NCBI GenBank assembly: GCA_001485295.1
Contig: BBOA01000015.1
Span: forward strand, 1 to 50,449
Direction: 5' to 3'
DNA from: Type-B symbiont of Plautia stali
Lineage (GTDB): Bacteria; Pseudomonadota; Gammaproteobacteria; Enterobacterales; Enterobacteriaceae
Length of the DNA stretch: 50,449 bases
This document shows positions 20,552-30,847 of this stretch, piece by piece; position 1 is the first letter of the stretch, and every line of letters begins with the position of its first letter. The notes below the pieces were generated by a model. The model worked only from the letters and a program-made list of their open reading frames with translations. It had not been told where the DNA came from and did not search any database. A program made the position numbers and the translations under genes.

Positions 20552-21523
20552 ATGAGTAAGATCTATGAAGACAACTCGTTGACAATTGGTCATACGCCAC
20601 TGGTTCGACTGAACCGCATAGGTGATGGCCACCTTCTGGCGAAGGTGGAATCCCGTAACCCAAGCTTCAGCGTAAAATGCCGTATCGGTGCCAATATGAT
20701 TTGGGACGCAGAAAAACGCGGTATTTTGAAACTTGGCGTCGAGCTGGTCGAACCGACCAGCGGCAACACGGGCATCGCATTGGCCTACGTTGTAGCCGCG
20801 CGCGGCTACAAGCTGACGCTAACTATGCCGGAAACCATGTCCGTCGAGCGTCGCAAGTTGCTGAAAGCGCTGGGCGCCAACTTAGTGCTAACCGAAGGGC
20901 CAAAAGGCATGAAAGGCGCTATCACCAAAGCGGAAGAGATTGTTGCCAGCGATCCAGACAAGTACGTGCTGCTGCAGCAGTTCAGCAATCCGGCCAACCC
21001 GGAAATTCACGAAAAGACCACCGGCCCTGAAATCTGGGAAGATACCGACGGCGCAGTAGACGTGTTTATTGCCGGCGTCGGCACCGGCGGTACCCTGACC
21101 GGCGTCTCGCGCTACATCAAAAATACCAAAGGCAAAAAAGAGCTGATTACCGTGGCGGTGGAGCCGACCGATTCGCCGGTTATCACCCAAGCGATCGCCG
21201 GCGAGGAGATTAAGCCCGGCCCGCATAAAATTCAGGGTATCGGCGCCGGCTTTATTCCCGGCAACCTCGATATCGATCTGGTTGACCGCGTAGTGGCGAT
21301 CACCAACGAAGAGGCGATCAGCACGGCGCGCCAGCTGATGGAAGAAGAAGGCATTCTGGCGGGCATCTCTTCCGGCGCAGCCGTTGCCGCGGCGCTCAAG
21401 CTGCAGGAAGATGAGGCATTCGCCAACAAGAACATCGTGGTTATCCTGCCCTCTTCCGGCGAGCGCTATCTTAGCACCGCGCTGTTTGCCGATCTTTTTA
21501 CCGAAAAAGAGCTGCAGCAGTAA
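20552..21523 (+). CDS. cysK: Cysteine synthase A
   Basis: An intact 323-residue PLP enzyme (O-acetylserine sulfhydrylase A), making cysteine from O-acetylserine and sulfide. Lys42 in [10 protein letters not shown] carries PLP; the substrate loop TSGNTGIA and the phosphate loop [10 protein letters not shown] are complete, as is [12 protein letters not shown]. It has an AAGGACAG ribosome-binding site and its own terminator. With cysZ, cysM and cysPUWA intact, the assimilation route from sulfate to cysteine appears to be kept in this window. CysB control is expected from the family but I could not identify a clear site. Confidence 0.97.
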   Translation: MSKIYEDNSLTIGHTPLVRLNRIGDGHLLAKVESRNPSFSVKCRIGANMIWDAEKRGILKLGVELVEPTSGNTGIALAYVVAARGYKLTLTMPETMSVERRKLLKALGANLVLTEGPKGMKGAITKAEEIVASDPDKYVLLQQFSNPANPEIHEKTTGPEIWEDTDGAVDVFIAGVGTGGTLTGVSRYIKNTKGKKELITVAVEPTDSPVITQAIAGEEIKPGPHKIQGIGAGFIPGNLDIDLVDRVVAITNEEAISTARQLMEEEGILAGISSGAAVAAALKLQEDEAFANKNIVVILPSSGERYLSTALFADLFTEKELQQ

Positions 21524-21546
21524 CGTCGAATTCCGAAAACGTCGAG

Positions 21547-21570
21547 AAAAGCACCCAAATGGGTGCTTTT
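21547..21570 (+). terminator. Rho-independent terminator of cysK
   Basis: AAAAGCACCC and GGGTGCTTTT form a ten-base-pair stem around AAAT, followed by TTG. It begins 24 bases after the cysK stop. Confidence 0.92.
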
Positions 21571-21687
21571 TTGTGGCATAGATCTTACTTTCACCACCGC
21601 CCAGATTGATTTCAGTGGCTCAGCTCTGGTATTTAAGCTGCCAATTACTTCGGCGCCTTAAATCAATCTGTCTTTAAAGTGTATCAA

Positions 21688-21701
21688 GCTGAATCGATTT
21701 A
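21688..21701 (+). promoter_or_regulatory. Cra (FruR) operator candidate upstream of ptsH
   Basis: GCTGAATCGATTTA closely fits the Cra consensus (TGAAWCG followed by a TT-rich half). Cra control of ptsHI is known in E. coli. The site lies 210 bases before ptsH. The 340-base region 21571-21910 also contains a perfect ten-base inverted pair, AGATTGATTT at 21603 and AAATCAATCT at 21660; its role is unknown. Confidence 0.6.
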
Positions 21702-21910
21702 CGCATTTGGCAATACGGCGAATCACGGCATAATTAGCAGCTGAAGCGCTCGACAAGGATTTTGACCCTTCATCTAGAATAACACTCTCATTCAAGCACG
21801 TTTAATGGTCAGCGTTACGCTATACCCGCGCACCTACACAGGCTAAAGTTACGGATCCAACCTGGACTTTAAGTCCATAACACCAAACCTGATAACGTTG
21901 GGGAAACAGA

Positions 21911-22168
21911 ATGTTCCAGCAAGAAGTTACTATCACCGTGCCTAATGGTCTTCACACTCGCCCTGCCGCGCAGTTTGTTAAGGAAGCGAAAGCGTTCCAG
22001 TCAGAAATAACCGTCACCTCTAACGGCAAATCTGCCAGCGCTAAGAGCCTATTCAAACTGCAGACCCTAGGTCTGACTCAGGGCACGGTTGTGACGCTTT
22101 CCGCAGAAGGTGAAGACGAGCAGCAGGCTGTTGAGCATCTGGTTAAACTGATGGCTGAACTGGAGTAA
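21911..22168 (+). CDS. ptsH: Phosphocarrier protein HPr
   Basis: An intact 85-residue protein. His15 in [11 protein letters not shown] accepts phosphate from enzyme I, and Ser46 lies in [11 protein letters not shown]. HPr passes phosphate to the sugar-specific EIIA proteins. It is first in the ptsH-ptsI-crr operon, with a GGGGAAAC site before the ATG. A 133-base gap separates it from ptsI. Confidence 0.98.
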   Translation: MFQQEVTITVPNGLHTRPAAQFVKEAKAFQSEITVTSNGKSASAKSLFKLQTLGLTQGTVVTLSAEGEDEQQAVEHLVKLMAELE

Positions 22169-22301
22169 TCCTTTCAGCTTTAGCAGTATACCGGCTCCTT
22201 TGCCCCATTGAGTGCAAACATCATCACATCCGTAGAGTACAGCTTCCGCGATAATGGCAACACATTGGGTTAAAGAGCCATCGTGATTAAAAGGTAGAGC
22301 T

Positions 22302-24029
22302 ATGATTTCAGGCATTTTAGCATCACCAGGTATCGCTTTCGGCAAAGCTCTGCTGTTGATTGAGGATGAGATCGTCATCAACTGCAAGAAGATTTCTTAT
22401 GACCAGGTTGATCAGGAAGTAAAACGCTTCATCGATGGCCGCGCCCAAGCTGTGCAGCAGCTGGAAGCTATCAAAGTGAAAGCGGGTGAAACGTTTGGTG
22501 AAGAGAAAGCAGCCATCTTCGAAGGCCATATTATGTTGCTGGAAGACGAAGAGCTGGAGCAGGAAATCATCGACCTGATCAAGAAAGATCACGCATCTGC
22601 CGCCGCAGCCGCCTACTCTGTTATCGACGGCCAAGCGAAAGCGCTGGAAGAGCTGAACGACGAATACCTTAAAGAACGCGCGGCTGACGTTCGCGACCTC
22701 GGTAAACGTCTGCTGCAAAACATTCTCGGTCTGCATATTGTCGACCTGAGCGCTATTCAAGACGAATCGATTCTGGTAGCGAAAGATATAACGCCGTCGG
22801 AAACCGCGCAGCTGAACCTAAAAAAGGTACTAGGCTTTATCACCGATCTCGGCGGCCGCACTTCGCACACCTCGATTATGGCGCGATCGCTGGAGCTGCC
22901 GGCGATTGTCGGCACCGGCAACGTCACTGCAACGGTAAAAAACGGCGACTTCTTGATCCTCGACGGCGTGAACAACAAAGTTTACATCAATCCGTCAGAG
23001 AGTGAGCTGGAAGAGCTGAAGGCGGTTCAGAGCCAGTATCTGAGCGAAAAGCATGAGCTGGCTAAGCTGAAAGATCTGCCTGCCATTACGCTCGACGGCC
23101 ATCAGGTCGAAGTGTGCGCCAACATCGGAACCGTGCGCGACGTCGTAGGCGCCGAGCGCAACGGCGCGCAAGGCGTCGGCCTTTACCGCACCGAGCTCCT
23201 GTTTATGGATCGCGACTCGCTGCCGACCGAAGAAGAGCAGTTCCAAGCGTATAAAGCCGTTGCCGAAGCCGTCGGCTCGCAGGCGGTGATTGTGCGTACT
23301 ATGGACATCGGCGGCGACAAAGATCTGCCTTACATGAACCTTCCGAAGGAAGAGAACCCGTTCCTCGGCTGGCGCGCGATCCGTATCGCCATGGACCGCA
23401 AAGAGATTCTTCACGCTCAGCTGCGCGCAATTTTACGCACCTCCGCCTTCGGCAAGCTGCGCATTATGTTTCCGATGATTATCTCTGTTGAAGAGGTGCG
23501 CAGCCTGAAAGCCGAGCTGAAGATCCTGAAAGCGCAGCTGCGCGAGGAAGGCAAAGCGTTCGACGAGACTATCGAAGTCGGCATTATGGTGGAAACCCCG
23601 GCTTCCGCCGTGATTGCGCGTCATCTGGCGAAAGAAGTCGACTTCTTCAGCATTGGGACAAATGACCTGACGCAGTATACTCTGGCCGTGGATCGTGGTA
23701 ATGATTTGATTTCTCACCTCTACAACCCGATGACGCCTTCCGTACTGGGCTTAATTAAGCAGGTGATTGACGCCTCTCATGCCGAAGGCAAGTGGGTCGG
23801 CATGTGTGGTGAGCTGGCAGGTGATGAACGTGCTACACTACTATTATTGGGTATGGGACTGGACGAATTCAGCATGAGTGCCATTTCAATCCCAAGCATT
23901 AAGAAAACCATTCGCAATACTAATTTCGAAGATGCGAAGGCTCTGGTAGAGCAGGCTCTGGCTCAACCTACAGCGGAAGACCTAATGAACATAGTCAACA
24001 AGTTCATCAAAGAAAAAACACTCTGCTGA
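22302..24029 (+). CDS. ptsI: PTS enzyme I
   Basis: An intact 575-residue phosphoenolpyruvate-protein phosphotransferase, the E. coli length. His189 in [20 protein letters not shown] is the phosphorylated residue; the HPr-binding helical domain precedes it. The C-terminal PEP-binding barrel has [40 protein letters not shown] and the Cys-containing MCGELAGDE. It takes phosphate from PEP and gives it to HPr in the cytoplasm. Together with intact ptsH and crr this shows that PTS sugar uptake is retained. Confidence 0.98.
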   Translation: MISGILASPGIAFGKALLLIEDEIVINCKKISYDQVDQEVKRFIDGRAQAVQQLEAIKVKAGETFGEEKAAIFEGHIMLLEDEELEQEIIDLIKKDHASAAAAAYSVIDGQAKALEELNDEYLKERAADVRDLGKRLLQNILGLHIVDLSAIQDESILVAKDITPSETAQLNLKKVLGFITDLGGRTSHTSIMARSLELPAIVGTGNVTATVKNGDFLILDGVNNKVYINPSESELEELKAVQSQYLSEKHELAKLKDLPAITLDGHQVEVCANIGTVRDVVGAERNGAQGVGLYRTELLFMDRDSLPTEEEQFQAYKAVAEAVGSQAVIVRTMDIGGDKDLPYMNLPKEENPFLGWRAIRIAMDRKEILHAQLRAILRTSAFGKLRIMFPMIISVEEVRSLKAELKILKAQLREEGKAFDETIEVGIMVETPASAVIARHLAKEVDFFSIGTNDLTQYTLAVDRGNDLISHLYNPMTPSVLGLIKQVIDASHAEGKWVGMCGELAGDERATLLLLGMGLDEFSMSAISIPSIKKTIRNTNFEDAKALVEQALAQPTAEDLMNIVNKFIKEKTLC

Positions 24030-24071
24030 TCCACGAGACGCTGGCCCAACAATACTGTTTAGGAGAAGAAT

Positions 24072-24575
24072 ATGGGTTTTCTTGACAAGCTTTTTAGCAA
24101 AAAATCAGAAAGCACATCTGGGACGATTGATATTGTTGCGCCTCTGTCAGGCGAAATCGTGAACATTGAAGACGTTCCGGATGTGGTATTCGCCGAGAAG
24201 ATAGTTGGCGACGGTATCGCTATCAAGCCAACCGGCGACAAAATGGTTGCGCCGATCGATGGCACCATCGGTAAGATTTTCGAGACCAACCACGCGTTTT
24301 CAATCGAGTCTGACAACGGCATCGAGTTGTTTGTGCACTTCGGCATCGATACGGTTGAGCTGAAAGGCGAAGGCTTTCAGCGCATCGCGGAAGAAGGCCA
24401 GAAGGTCAAGAAAGGCGATGTGGTTATCGAGTTCGATCTGCCGCTGCTGGAAGAAAAAGTCAAATCGACGCTGACACCAGTGGTGATCTCCAACATGGAT
24501 GAGATCAAAGAGCTGGTGAAGCTTTCTGGTCAGGTTACCGTGGGCAAAACCCCTGTCATCCGTATCAAGAAGTAA
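24072..24575 (+). CDS. crr: PTS glucose-specific EIIA component
   Basis: A 167-residue protein, two residues shorter than in E. coli because of the N-terminal segment SKKSESTSG. The two active-site histidines are His74 (TNHAFSIES) and His89 ([15 protein letters not shown]); the latter is phosphorylated. EIIA-Glc phosphorylates incoming glucose through EIIBC, activates adenylate cyclase and blocks other permeases (inducer exclusion). The amphipathic N-terminus MGFLDKLFS is present. AGGAGAAG precedes the ATG, and a strong terminator follows. Confidence 0.98.
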   Translation: MGFLDKLFSKKSESTSGTIDIVAPLSGEIVNIEDVPDVVFAEKIVGDGIAIKPTGDKMVAPIDGTIGKIFETNHAFSIESDNGIELFVHFGIDTVELKGEGFQRIAEEGQKVKKGDVVIEFDLPLLEEKVKSTLTPVVISNMDEIKELVKLSGQVTVGKTPVIRIKK

Positions 24576-24590
24576 CAGATTCAGCTAACA

Positions 24591-24617
24591 AAAACGGCAC
24601 CCACTGGGTGCCGTTTT
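24591..24617 (+). terminator. Rho-independent terminator of ptsHI-crr
   Basis: AAAACGGCACCC and GGGTGCCGTTTT form a twelve-base-pair stem around ACT, followed by TG and more T. It begins 16 bases after the crr stop. Confidence 0.93.
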
Positions 24618-24677
24618 TGTTTGTCTGTTCCGTCCAGCGGCTACGCGGATGAAAGGAATAACTTAGGAGACCTTATC

Positions 24678-25178
24678 CTATGCCTGCCAGCGCGGCAGAC
24701 GAATCGCCAGCTCCAGCCCGCCTTCAGGCCAGTTAATCGCCTGCACCACCTTACGCACGATCGCCAGCCTCAGACCATAGGCTTTGCCTAGTGGCGTTAA
24801 CCCGCACAAAGGGATCGAAGATGGTGGAGAGCTTCTCCTCACCCACGTTAGGTCCCTGATCGCGCACGCGGATAGCAGGGTTTCGGCATGTAGTCGTCAG
24901 CGCCCATCTCTAGCCCGATAACGTGATCGATATTGTCGCCTTTGGCGGTAAATATAATCACCGGCAGGCGGCTGTTCTGCCGCACCTCATGCAAGCACGT
25001 CGATGCCGCTCATATCCAGCAGCATAATATCGAAGATCATAGCGGTGTAGTGCTCGGAAAGCGCCTTCAATGCCTGCGCTGTCGGGTTAATATCAGTTAG
25101 GTTCCAAAACCTTCCGCAATAAGGTACTGGCTGAGTGTAGTGCCCAGCTCAAGGTCATCGTCAACTAACAAAATTCAT
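24678..25178 (-). pseudogene. Fused remnant of an OmpR-type response regulator and a sensor kinase
   Basis: From about 25178, one base out of frame with the ATG, the sequence reads ILLVDDDLELGTTLSQYLIA and EGF, the start of a receiver domain with its acidic triad. DINPTAQALKALSEHYTAMI and [15 protein letters not shown] follow, including the phospho-acceptor Asp. After fragments near DYIYRQ, the end reads LTPLGKAYGLRLAIVRKVVQ and GGLELAIRLPRWQA, the G2 box and end of a histidine kinase. The DNA-binding domain and most of the kinase are deleted. E. coli has no such pair between crr and cysM, so it is accessory. The receiver resembles CpxR, but identity is uncertain. Confidence 0.75.
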
Positions 25179-25344
25179 GATATTCTCTCGCCTGAATTGC
25201 CGCTATTTTGTCCTGAGCGGGCGCCGGACGCAGCCGATTTTACGCATTTCTTACAAATTCGATGTCAGACGATGCTCAGGAAGATTATAGACAAAAACGG
25301 CCCGCACGTACCAGTCAAGCTCCTGCGGAGCGCAGGGGAGAAAA

Positions 25345-26226
25345 TTAGCGATAGACGCCGGTGGACAGATAGCGATCGCCGCGATCGCAGACAATCGCCA
25401 CGATCATGCTGCCCGGCTGCGCCTGCGCGATGCGTAAGGCGACCGCCACCGCGCCGCCGGAACTGACGCCACAGAAAATGCCTTCGCGCCGCGCCAGCGC
25501 GCGCATCGTCTCTTCCGCCTCGGCCTGGCCCATATCCATCACCTCATCCACCAGCTCGGGCCGATAGATGCCAGGCAGATAGGCCTGCGCCCAGCGGCGA
25601 ATGCCGGGAATGGCGCTGCCCTCTTTCGGCAGCAGTCCGATGATTTTTATGCGGTCGCTTTGCGCTTTCAGATAGCAGCCAACACCGGTAATAGTGCCAG
25701 TGGTGCCCATGCTGGAGACGAGATGTGTCAGGCGTCCCGTGCTCTGCTGCCAGATTTCCGGGCCGGTGGTCTGATAGTGACCAAGCGGATTGTCCGGGTT
25801 GTTGAACTGGTCGAGCACGTGTCCTTCGCCGCGCGCCATCATCGCCAGCGCTATATCGCGCGCGCCCTCCATGCCCTGCTGGTGACTCACCAGCACCAGC
25901 TCGGCGCCATAGGCGCGCATCGCGTCTTTTCGCTCTTGGCTCATATTTTCTGGCATTAGCAGGCGCAGCGCATAGCCTTTCATCGCTGTGATCATCGCTA
26001 GCGCAATGCCGGTATTGCCGCTAGTCGCCTCAATCAGGCGGTCGCCGGGCGCGATGTCGCCGCGTAGCTCAGCCTGATAGATCATCGACCAGGCGGCGCG
26101 GTCTTTAACGGAGCCGGCGGGATTGTTGCCTTCCAGTTTGAGCCAAATTTCGCTGCCGTTGGCAGGTGTCAGGCGCTGGATTTTAATCAGCGGCGTATTG
26201 CCGATGGTGTTATGCAGAGTGGTCAA
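25345..26226 (-). CDS. cysM: Cysteine synthase B
   Basis: An intact 293-residue PLP enzyme (O-acetylserine sulfhydrylase B), which can use thiosulfate to make S-sulfocysteine. Lys41 in NPAGSVKDRA binds [30 protein letters not shown] and FCGVSSGGAVAVALR are complete. It ends STGVYR, about ten residues shorter than in E. coli. The start codon is TTG at 26226, preceded by GGGAAAC; E. coli uses GTG. It lies 86 bases after cysA with a hairpin between, so expression may be partly independent of the transporter operon, which supplies thiosulfate. Confidence 0.95.
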   Translation of the reverse strand: MTTLHNTIGNTPLIKIQRLTPANGSEIWLKLEGNNPAGSVKDRAAWSMIYQAELRGDIAPGDRLIEATSGNTGIALAMITAMKGYALRLLMPENMSQERKDAMRAYGAELVLVSHQQGMEGARDIALAMMARGEGHVLDQFNNPDNPLGHYQTTGPEIWQQSTGRLTHLVSSMGTTGTITGVGCYLKAQSDRIKIIGLLPKEGSAIPGIRRWAQAYLPGIYRPELVDEVMDMGQAEAEETMRALARREGIFCGVSSGGAVAVALRIAQAQPGSMIVAIVCDRGDRYLSTGVYR

Positions 26227-26262
26227 GATGCGTTTCCCGGCGAAGCTAAGCGAGCGAAAAAA

Positions 26263-26287
26263 GGCGGGATAACGTCAACGTCCCGCC
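26263..26287 (-). terminator. Terminator/attenuator between cysA and cysM
   Basis: On the minus strand GGCGGGA and TCCCGCC form a seven-base-pair stem with an 11-base loop, followed by six T. It lies 25 bases after the cysA stop and about 37 bases before the cysM start, so only part of the cysPUWA transcripts should reach cysM. Confidence 0.75.
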
Positions 26288-26312
26288 CGCTGCGCTGTCG
26301 CATGAGAAAATA

Positions 26313-27401
26313 TCAGGCGCTTTTGGCAAAGACAACCGGACGCAGCGGCGTCGCGCCCTGATAGAGGCGCGCCTGCTGCAGGCCGACGAACAGACGCTCG
26401 CCGCGTACCGGCGCGCTTCTTCCGCTGTCGAACACCAGCGAAAAAGGCTCGCTCTGCCATCCGCTCGGCTGCACCACCAGCTGCCAGAAGTGGCCGCGCG
26501 GGCTAACTTCGAGGATCTGCGCCGGCAAAGGGGTTTCCAAGCTGCTCTGGCGGGAAACGTCAATCTCCCACGGGCGCAGAAAGAGTTCGACATCGCCCTG
26601 ATGCGCCGGCGTATAACCCAGCGGCCAATGGTGCGCGCCGACGTGGAACTGCGAGCCATGGATCTCGCCGTCGAAGCGGTTTACCTCGCCGAGGAACTCT
26701 AGCACAAAGCGCGTGGCGGGATCGCGCCACACCTCATCCGACGTACCGACCTGTTCGATATTGCCCTGGCTCATTACCACTAAGCAATCAGCTACTTCCA
26801 TCGCCTCTTCCTGATCGTGGGTTACGAAGACGCTGGTAAACTTCAGCTCTTCATGCAGCTGACGCAGCCAGCGACGTAGCTCTTTACGCACCTGCGCGTC
26901 GAGCGCGCCGAAAGGCTCGTCGAGCAGCAGGATCTGCGGCTCCACCGCCAGCGCGCGCGCTAGCGCCACGCGCTGCTTCTGACCGCCCGAAAGCTGCGCC
27001 GGGAAGCGATTCGTCAGATGCGCCAGTTGCACCATCTCCAGCAGGCGCGTCACACGCTGTTTGATTCCAGCGGAGGAAGGACGCTCGCGGCTCGGCAGCA
27101 CGGTTAGGCCAAAGGCGATATTGTCGAACACCGTCATATGGCGGAACAGCGCATAGTGCTGAAACACGAAGCCGATCTGACGGTCGCGCGCATGCAGCGC
27201 GCTGACGTCTTTATTGTGAAAGCGGATCTGCCCGCTGTTCTGGTGCTCCAGCCCGGCGATAATGCGCAGCAGCGTGGTTTTCCCGGAGCCGGACGGGCCC
27301 AGCAGCGCCACCATCTGGCCAGAAGGAATATCCAGAGAGATATCGTTCAACACCGGGGTGCGGCCGAAAGATTTTTTGATCTGGTTAATCTCAATACTCA
27401 T
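26313..27401 (-). CDS. cysA: Sulfate/thiosulfate ABC transporter ATPase CysA
   Basis: A 362-residue ATPase. Walker A is GPSGSGKTT at residues 35-43, the signature [16 protein letters not shown] near 137, Walker [13 protein letters not shown] near 158, and the H-loop in [17 protein letters not shown]-terminal TOBE-like regulatory domain follows (about residues 240-350). It powers sulfate and thiosulfate import with CysU, CysW and CysP. The ATG overlaps the end of cysW by 11 bases, indicating translational coupling. Confidence 0.97.
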   Translation of the reverse strand: MSIEINQIKKSFGRTPVLNDISLDIPSGQMVALLGPSGSGKTTLLRIIAGLEHQNSGQIRFHNKDVSALHARDRQIGFVFQHYALFRHMTVFDNIAFGLTVLPSRERPSSAGIKQRVTRLLEMVQLAHLTNRFPAQLSGGQKQRVALARALAVEPQILLLDEPFGALDAQVRKELRRWLRQLHEELKFTSVFVTHDQEEAMEVADCLVVMSQGNIEQVGTSDEVWRDPATRFVLEFLGEVNRFDGEIHGSQFHVGAHHWPLGYTPAHQGDVELFLRPWEIDVSRQSSLETPLPAQILEVSPRGHFWQLVVQPSGWQSEPFSLVFDSGRSAPVRGERLFVGLQQARLYQGATPLRPVVFAKSA

Positions 27402-28266
27402 GATTTTCCTCCTGTTGCAGGCGTCGATGCTGTTGCTCTAACCGCCACTGCAACACACTTTTCAGAAACAGCGTAACAATTGCCATCAGGGTCAGCAGCG
27501 CGGCGGCGGTAAAGGCGCCTACCACGTTGTAATCCTGATGCAGTAATTCAACCTGAAGCGGCAGCGTATAGGTTTCGCCGCGAATCGATCCCGATACCAC
27601 CGAAACCGCGCCGAACTCGCCGAGGGTGCGCGCGTTGGTCAGCACAACGCCGTAAAGCATTGCCCAGCGAATATTTGGCAGCGTGATGCGTCGGAACATC
27701 TGCCAGCCGGAGGCGCCGAGTAGCACCGCAGCTTCATCTTCGTGGCTGCTCTGACTCAGCATCACCGGCACCAGCTCGCGCACCACAAAGGGACAGGTAA
27801 CAAAGACGGTCGCCAGCACCATGCCGGGCCAAGCGAACATCACCTGAATGTTGTGTGCGTCCAGCCAGCTGCCTGCGGGTCCGTTAACGCCCCAGAACAG
27901 CAGATACATCAGACCCGCCACCACCGGCGACACGGCGAACGGAATATCAAACAGTGTCAGCAGCAACTGGCGGCCAGGAAAGTTAAAGCGCGTCACCAGC
28001 CAAGCGAGCAGCGTGCCAAAAACCAAGTTGACCGGCACGGTAATCAGCGCCACCAGCACCGTCAGCCAGATAGCATGCAGCATGTCGCTGTCGGCGAGAT
28101 TCTGAAAGGTCACGCCTAGGCTCATCTTCAGCGCTTCGTAGAAGATAGAGACCATCGGGACGACCAGTAGCAGCAGAGAGAAGAGTACGCCGATGCCGAT
28201 CAGCAGCCACTTGCCCCAGTTGACCGGCTGACGGTCGGCGGCGTTGATATGGGAAATATCCGCCAT
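27391..28266 (-). CDS. cysW: Sulfate/thiosulfate ABC transporter permease CysW
   Basis: A 291-residue inner-membrane permease with about six helices, the same length as in E. coli. The coupling EAA motif reads [20 protein letters not shown] and [12 protein letters not shown] chose the ATG at 28266, which gives [20 protein letters not shown]; a longer open frame upstream is only read-through of cysU in another frame. Its start overlaps the cysU stop by one base (TAATG). Confidence 0.97.
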   Translation of the reverse strand: MADISHINAADRQPVNWGKWLLIGIGVLFSLLLLVVPMVSIFYEALKMSLGVTFQNLADSDMLHAIWLTVLVALITVPVNLVFGTLLAWLVTRFNFPGRQLLLTLFDIPFAVSPVVAGLMYLLFWGVNGPAGSWLDAHNIQVMFAWPGMVLATVFVTCPFVVRELVPVMLSQSSHEDEAAVLLGASGWQMFRRITLPNIRWAMLYGVVLTNARTLGEFGAVSVVSGSIRGETYTLPLQVELLHQDYNVVGAFTAAALLTLMAIVTLFLKSVLQWRLEQQHRRLQQEENHEY

Positions 28267-29102
28267 TAGTGACCCCCCAGTCGACGGCCGAAGCGGCTCT
28301 GTAGAGTGTTGATAGCGAACAGCAGCAACAGCGACGCGGCGAGGATCACCGAGGCGATGGCGCTGGCGGCTGGATAGTCGAACTCCTGCAGGCGCACGAA
28401 AATCATCAGCGAGGTAACCTCGGTTTTCCAAGCGATATTTCCGGCGATAAAAATCACCGCGCCGAACTCGCCGATGCTGCGGGTAAAAGAGAGTGCGGTA
28501 CCCGCCAGAAGCGCGGGCGCCACTTCCGGTAGCACCACGCGGCGAAAGCTCTGCCACGGCGTCGCGCCTAGCGTCTGCGCCGCCTCTTCATATTCCGGCC
28601 CCAGCTCTTCCAGCACCGGCTGAACGGTGCGCACCACGAAGGGGATGCTGGTGAAAGCCATGGCGACGGCGATGCCGAGCCAAGTATAGGAAACCTTGAT
28701 GCCGAAAGCGTTATAGATCCACTCGCCGTACCAGCCGTTTACCGAGAAAAGACCGGCCAGTGTCAGGCCTGCGACCGCCGTCGGCAGCGCGAACGGCAGA
28801 TCCACCAGACCATCCAGCAGAGGGCGGCCAAGAAAACGATAGCGCGTTAGGATCCACGCCATAATCATGCCGAACACCGCATTGAACAGCGACGCCACGC
28901 CCGCCGACAGCAGTGTAATCTTATAGGCCGCCACCAGCTGCGGGTTGCTGATCACCTCCCAGTACTGCGCCAGCGTCATCTTTGACAACTGCATCAGCAG
29001 CGCGCTGATCGGCAGCAGCAGAATCAAACAGGTAAACAGCAGGCTGGTGCCGAGGCTCATACCAAAACCCGGCAGCACGCGTTTCTGATCTAACGCAAAC
29101 AT
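28266..29102 (-). CDS. cysU: Sulfate/thiosulfate ABC transporter permease CysU (CysT)
   Basis: A 278-residue permease starting [20 protein letters not shown]. It has about six helices and the EAA motif EYEEAAQTLGATPWQSFRRV followed by VLPEVAPALLAG. It pairs with CysW to form the membrane channel. It overlaps cysP upstream by one base and cysW downstream by one base, a tightly coupled operon. No damage is visible. Confidence 0.97.
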   Translation of the reverse strand: MFALDQKRVLPGFGMSLGTSLLFTCLILLLPISALLMQLSKMTLAQYWEVISNPQLVAAYKITLLSAGVASLFNAVFGMIMAWILTRYRFLGRPLLDGLVDLPFALPTAVAGLTLAGLFSVNGWYGEWIYNAFGIKVSYTWLGIAVAMAFTSIPFVVRTVQPVLEELGPEYEEAAQTLGATPWQSFRRVVLPEVAPALLAGTALSFTRSIGEFGAVIFIAGNIAWKTEVTSLMIFVRLQEFDYPAASAIASVILAASLLLLFAINTLQSRFGRRLGGH

Positions 29103-30118
29103 TATCCACGCTCCGCTGATAACAGTTGATCCAGCTCACCGCCGCTGGCGAAGTGCGTTTTCATCGCCTTATCCCAGCCGCCGAACTGATCCTCTACGCG
29201 GAACAGCTGGGTCTGCAAAAAACGATCCTTATACTGGTTCATTAGCTGTGGGTTGTTCACGCGGTAGTAAAAGTCGGTGATGATCTGCTGCGCCTGCGGC
29301 GTGTAAAGATAGTTTAGATAGGCTTTCGCCGCCTCTTCGGTGTGATTGTGCTCGACGTTTTTATCGATCCAAGCTACCGGGAACTCGGCGAGAATATCGC
29401 TTTTCGGCACCACAACCTCGTACTTGTCTTTGCCGTACTGGTTAAGGATGTTGTTGACCTCGGATTCGAAGCTGATCAGCACGTCGCCCAAGCCACGCTC
29501 GGCGAAGGTGGCGGTCGCGCCGCGTCCGCCGGTATCGAACACCTCGACGTTCTTGAGAAATTGCGCCATAAATGCGCGGGTTTTCACCTCGCTGCCGCCG
29601 TTGGCTTTGCTGGTCGCGCCCCATGCTGCTAGCCAGGTATAGCGGCCGTTACCGGAGGTTTTCGGGTTAGGGAAAATCAGCTTGACGCCCTCGCGGCCGA
29701 GATCGGCCCAGTCGTGGATCTGCTTTGGATTGCCTTTGCGCACCAAGAACGCCATTGTGGAGTGAAATGGCGAGCTGTTGCTGGGCAGACGGCTCTGCCA
29801 GTCAGCCGCGACGAGGTTGCCTTTATCGTGCAACACCTGCACGTCAGTGACCTGGTTATAGGTCACCACGTCGGCGCGCAATCCCTGCAGGATCGCCAGC
29901 GCCTGCTTCGAAGAGCCAGCGTGCGACATCTTAATGGTGAGCTTGTCGTCGGGATGGCTAGCATCCCACTGCTTTTGAAACGGCGCATTCAGGGCGACAA
30001 ATAGCTCGCGCGCGACGTCGTACGAGCTGTTGATCAGTTCGGTGGCATTGGCCGCGCCTGCAAGGCTGAGCGACAAGGCGATACCGCCAACGATATTTTT
30101 CATCGTTCTTTTGGTCAT
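29102..30118 (-). CDS. cysP: Thiosulfate/sulfate-binding protein CysP
   Basis: A 338-residue periplasmic binding protein with a signal peptide ([20 protein letters not shown], cleavage after GAANA). The mature start [19 protein letters not shown] and the ligand-contact segments [33 protein letters not shown] and [20 protein letters not shown] are conserved. It delivers thiosulfate and sulfate to CysUWA. It is the first gene of the operon, with about 85 bases of upstream sequence before the yfeX remnant. CysB activation is expected from the family; no clear site was identified. Confidence 0.97.
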   Translation of the reverse strand: MTKRTMKNIVGGIALSLSLAGAANATELINSSYDVARELFVALNAPFQKQWDASHPDDKLTIKMSHAGSSKQALAILQGLRADVVTYNQVTDVQVLHDKGNLVAADWQSRLPSNSSPFHSTMAFLVRKGNPKQIHDWADLGREGVKLIFPNPKTSGNGRYTWLAAWGATSKANGGSEVKTRAFMAQFLKNVEVFDTGGRGATATFAERGLGDVLISFESEVNNILNQYGKDKYEVVVPKSDILAEFPVAWIDKNVEHNHTEEAAKAYLNYLYTPQAQQIITDFYYRVNNPQLMNQYKDRFLQTQLFRVEDQFGGWDKAMKTHFASGGELDQLLSAERG

Positions 30119-30203
30119 TAGGCACCCTGAGAAAACAAGAGATCCGGCTTACGCCAACCGTTCTCCCAGTGTATTTATAACCCTATGAAAAGCAGTAGCG
30201 GTT

Positions 30204-30768
30204 TTATATATCGTTTGATGATTCTAAAGTCGAAAATGGCATAAGACGACGCAAGAGTTTATGCGCCAGCCGGGAAAGCGACGGCGCGTAGAAATAGCTG
30301 CCGCTGACCGGTTTCGTGAAGCGCAGCATAGCGTCGAACTTGACGTCGCGCTCTCCGAATATGCTTAGCAACTGCTGTTCGATGTTGTAGAGCTGCATCA
30401 CATAGGCAAATAAAATAGAGGCCATTTTTTCCGTTGGCGCTGCCGTAAGGCAGACTCTGGCGCAGGATTTTCAATCCTTTGCGCGCGTCTTTCAGATCGA
30501 CGCGCATAACACAACGTGACAGGTTGCAGGACACGCCTCTTCAGCGCCGGCGCGCTGTCGCCGCTGCGAATGCGCGCCAAAGCGCGTCGCCAAAGGCGAC
30601 CACCACGTCAAGGCCGGCATCAGGAAAACGCTGCTGCAGTGCGGCAAGCTGAGTGAGAAAGGTGTGAACGCCCGCGCGCTGCGCCGCGATGTGCTCCTGA
30701 ACGCTGGCTTCCAGCCAGATGGCGAAACGGCGGTGCTCTAGCAGAATACTACTATGATAATGAGACAT
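30204..30768 (-). pseudogene. yfeX: Dye-decolorising peroxidase YfeX, internally deleted
   Basis: The 5' part, MSHYHSSILLEHRRFAIWLE and FPDAGLDVVVAFGDALWRAF, matches the first 75 residues of YfeX. The sequence then jumps to [20 protein letters not shown] and [12 protein letters not shown], and after frameshifts to [20 protein letters not shown] and [20 protein letters not shown]. The middle, with the proximal heme His and the catalytic Asp, is deleted. YfeX is a heme peroxidase of porphyrinogen oxidation. It is followed by broken yfeY and yfeZ in the same order as E. coli. Confidence 0.88.
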
Positions 30769-30847
30769 GCTCAGGCTCCTGTTATGATTCGATTTTTCGC
30801 CGTATCACACCCGAAGCTGTCGCGCGCTATGCCTTGTTTTTAAAGGA

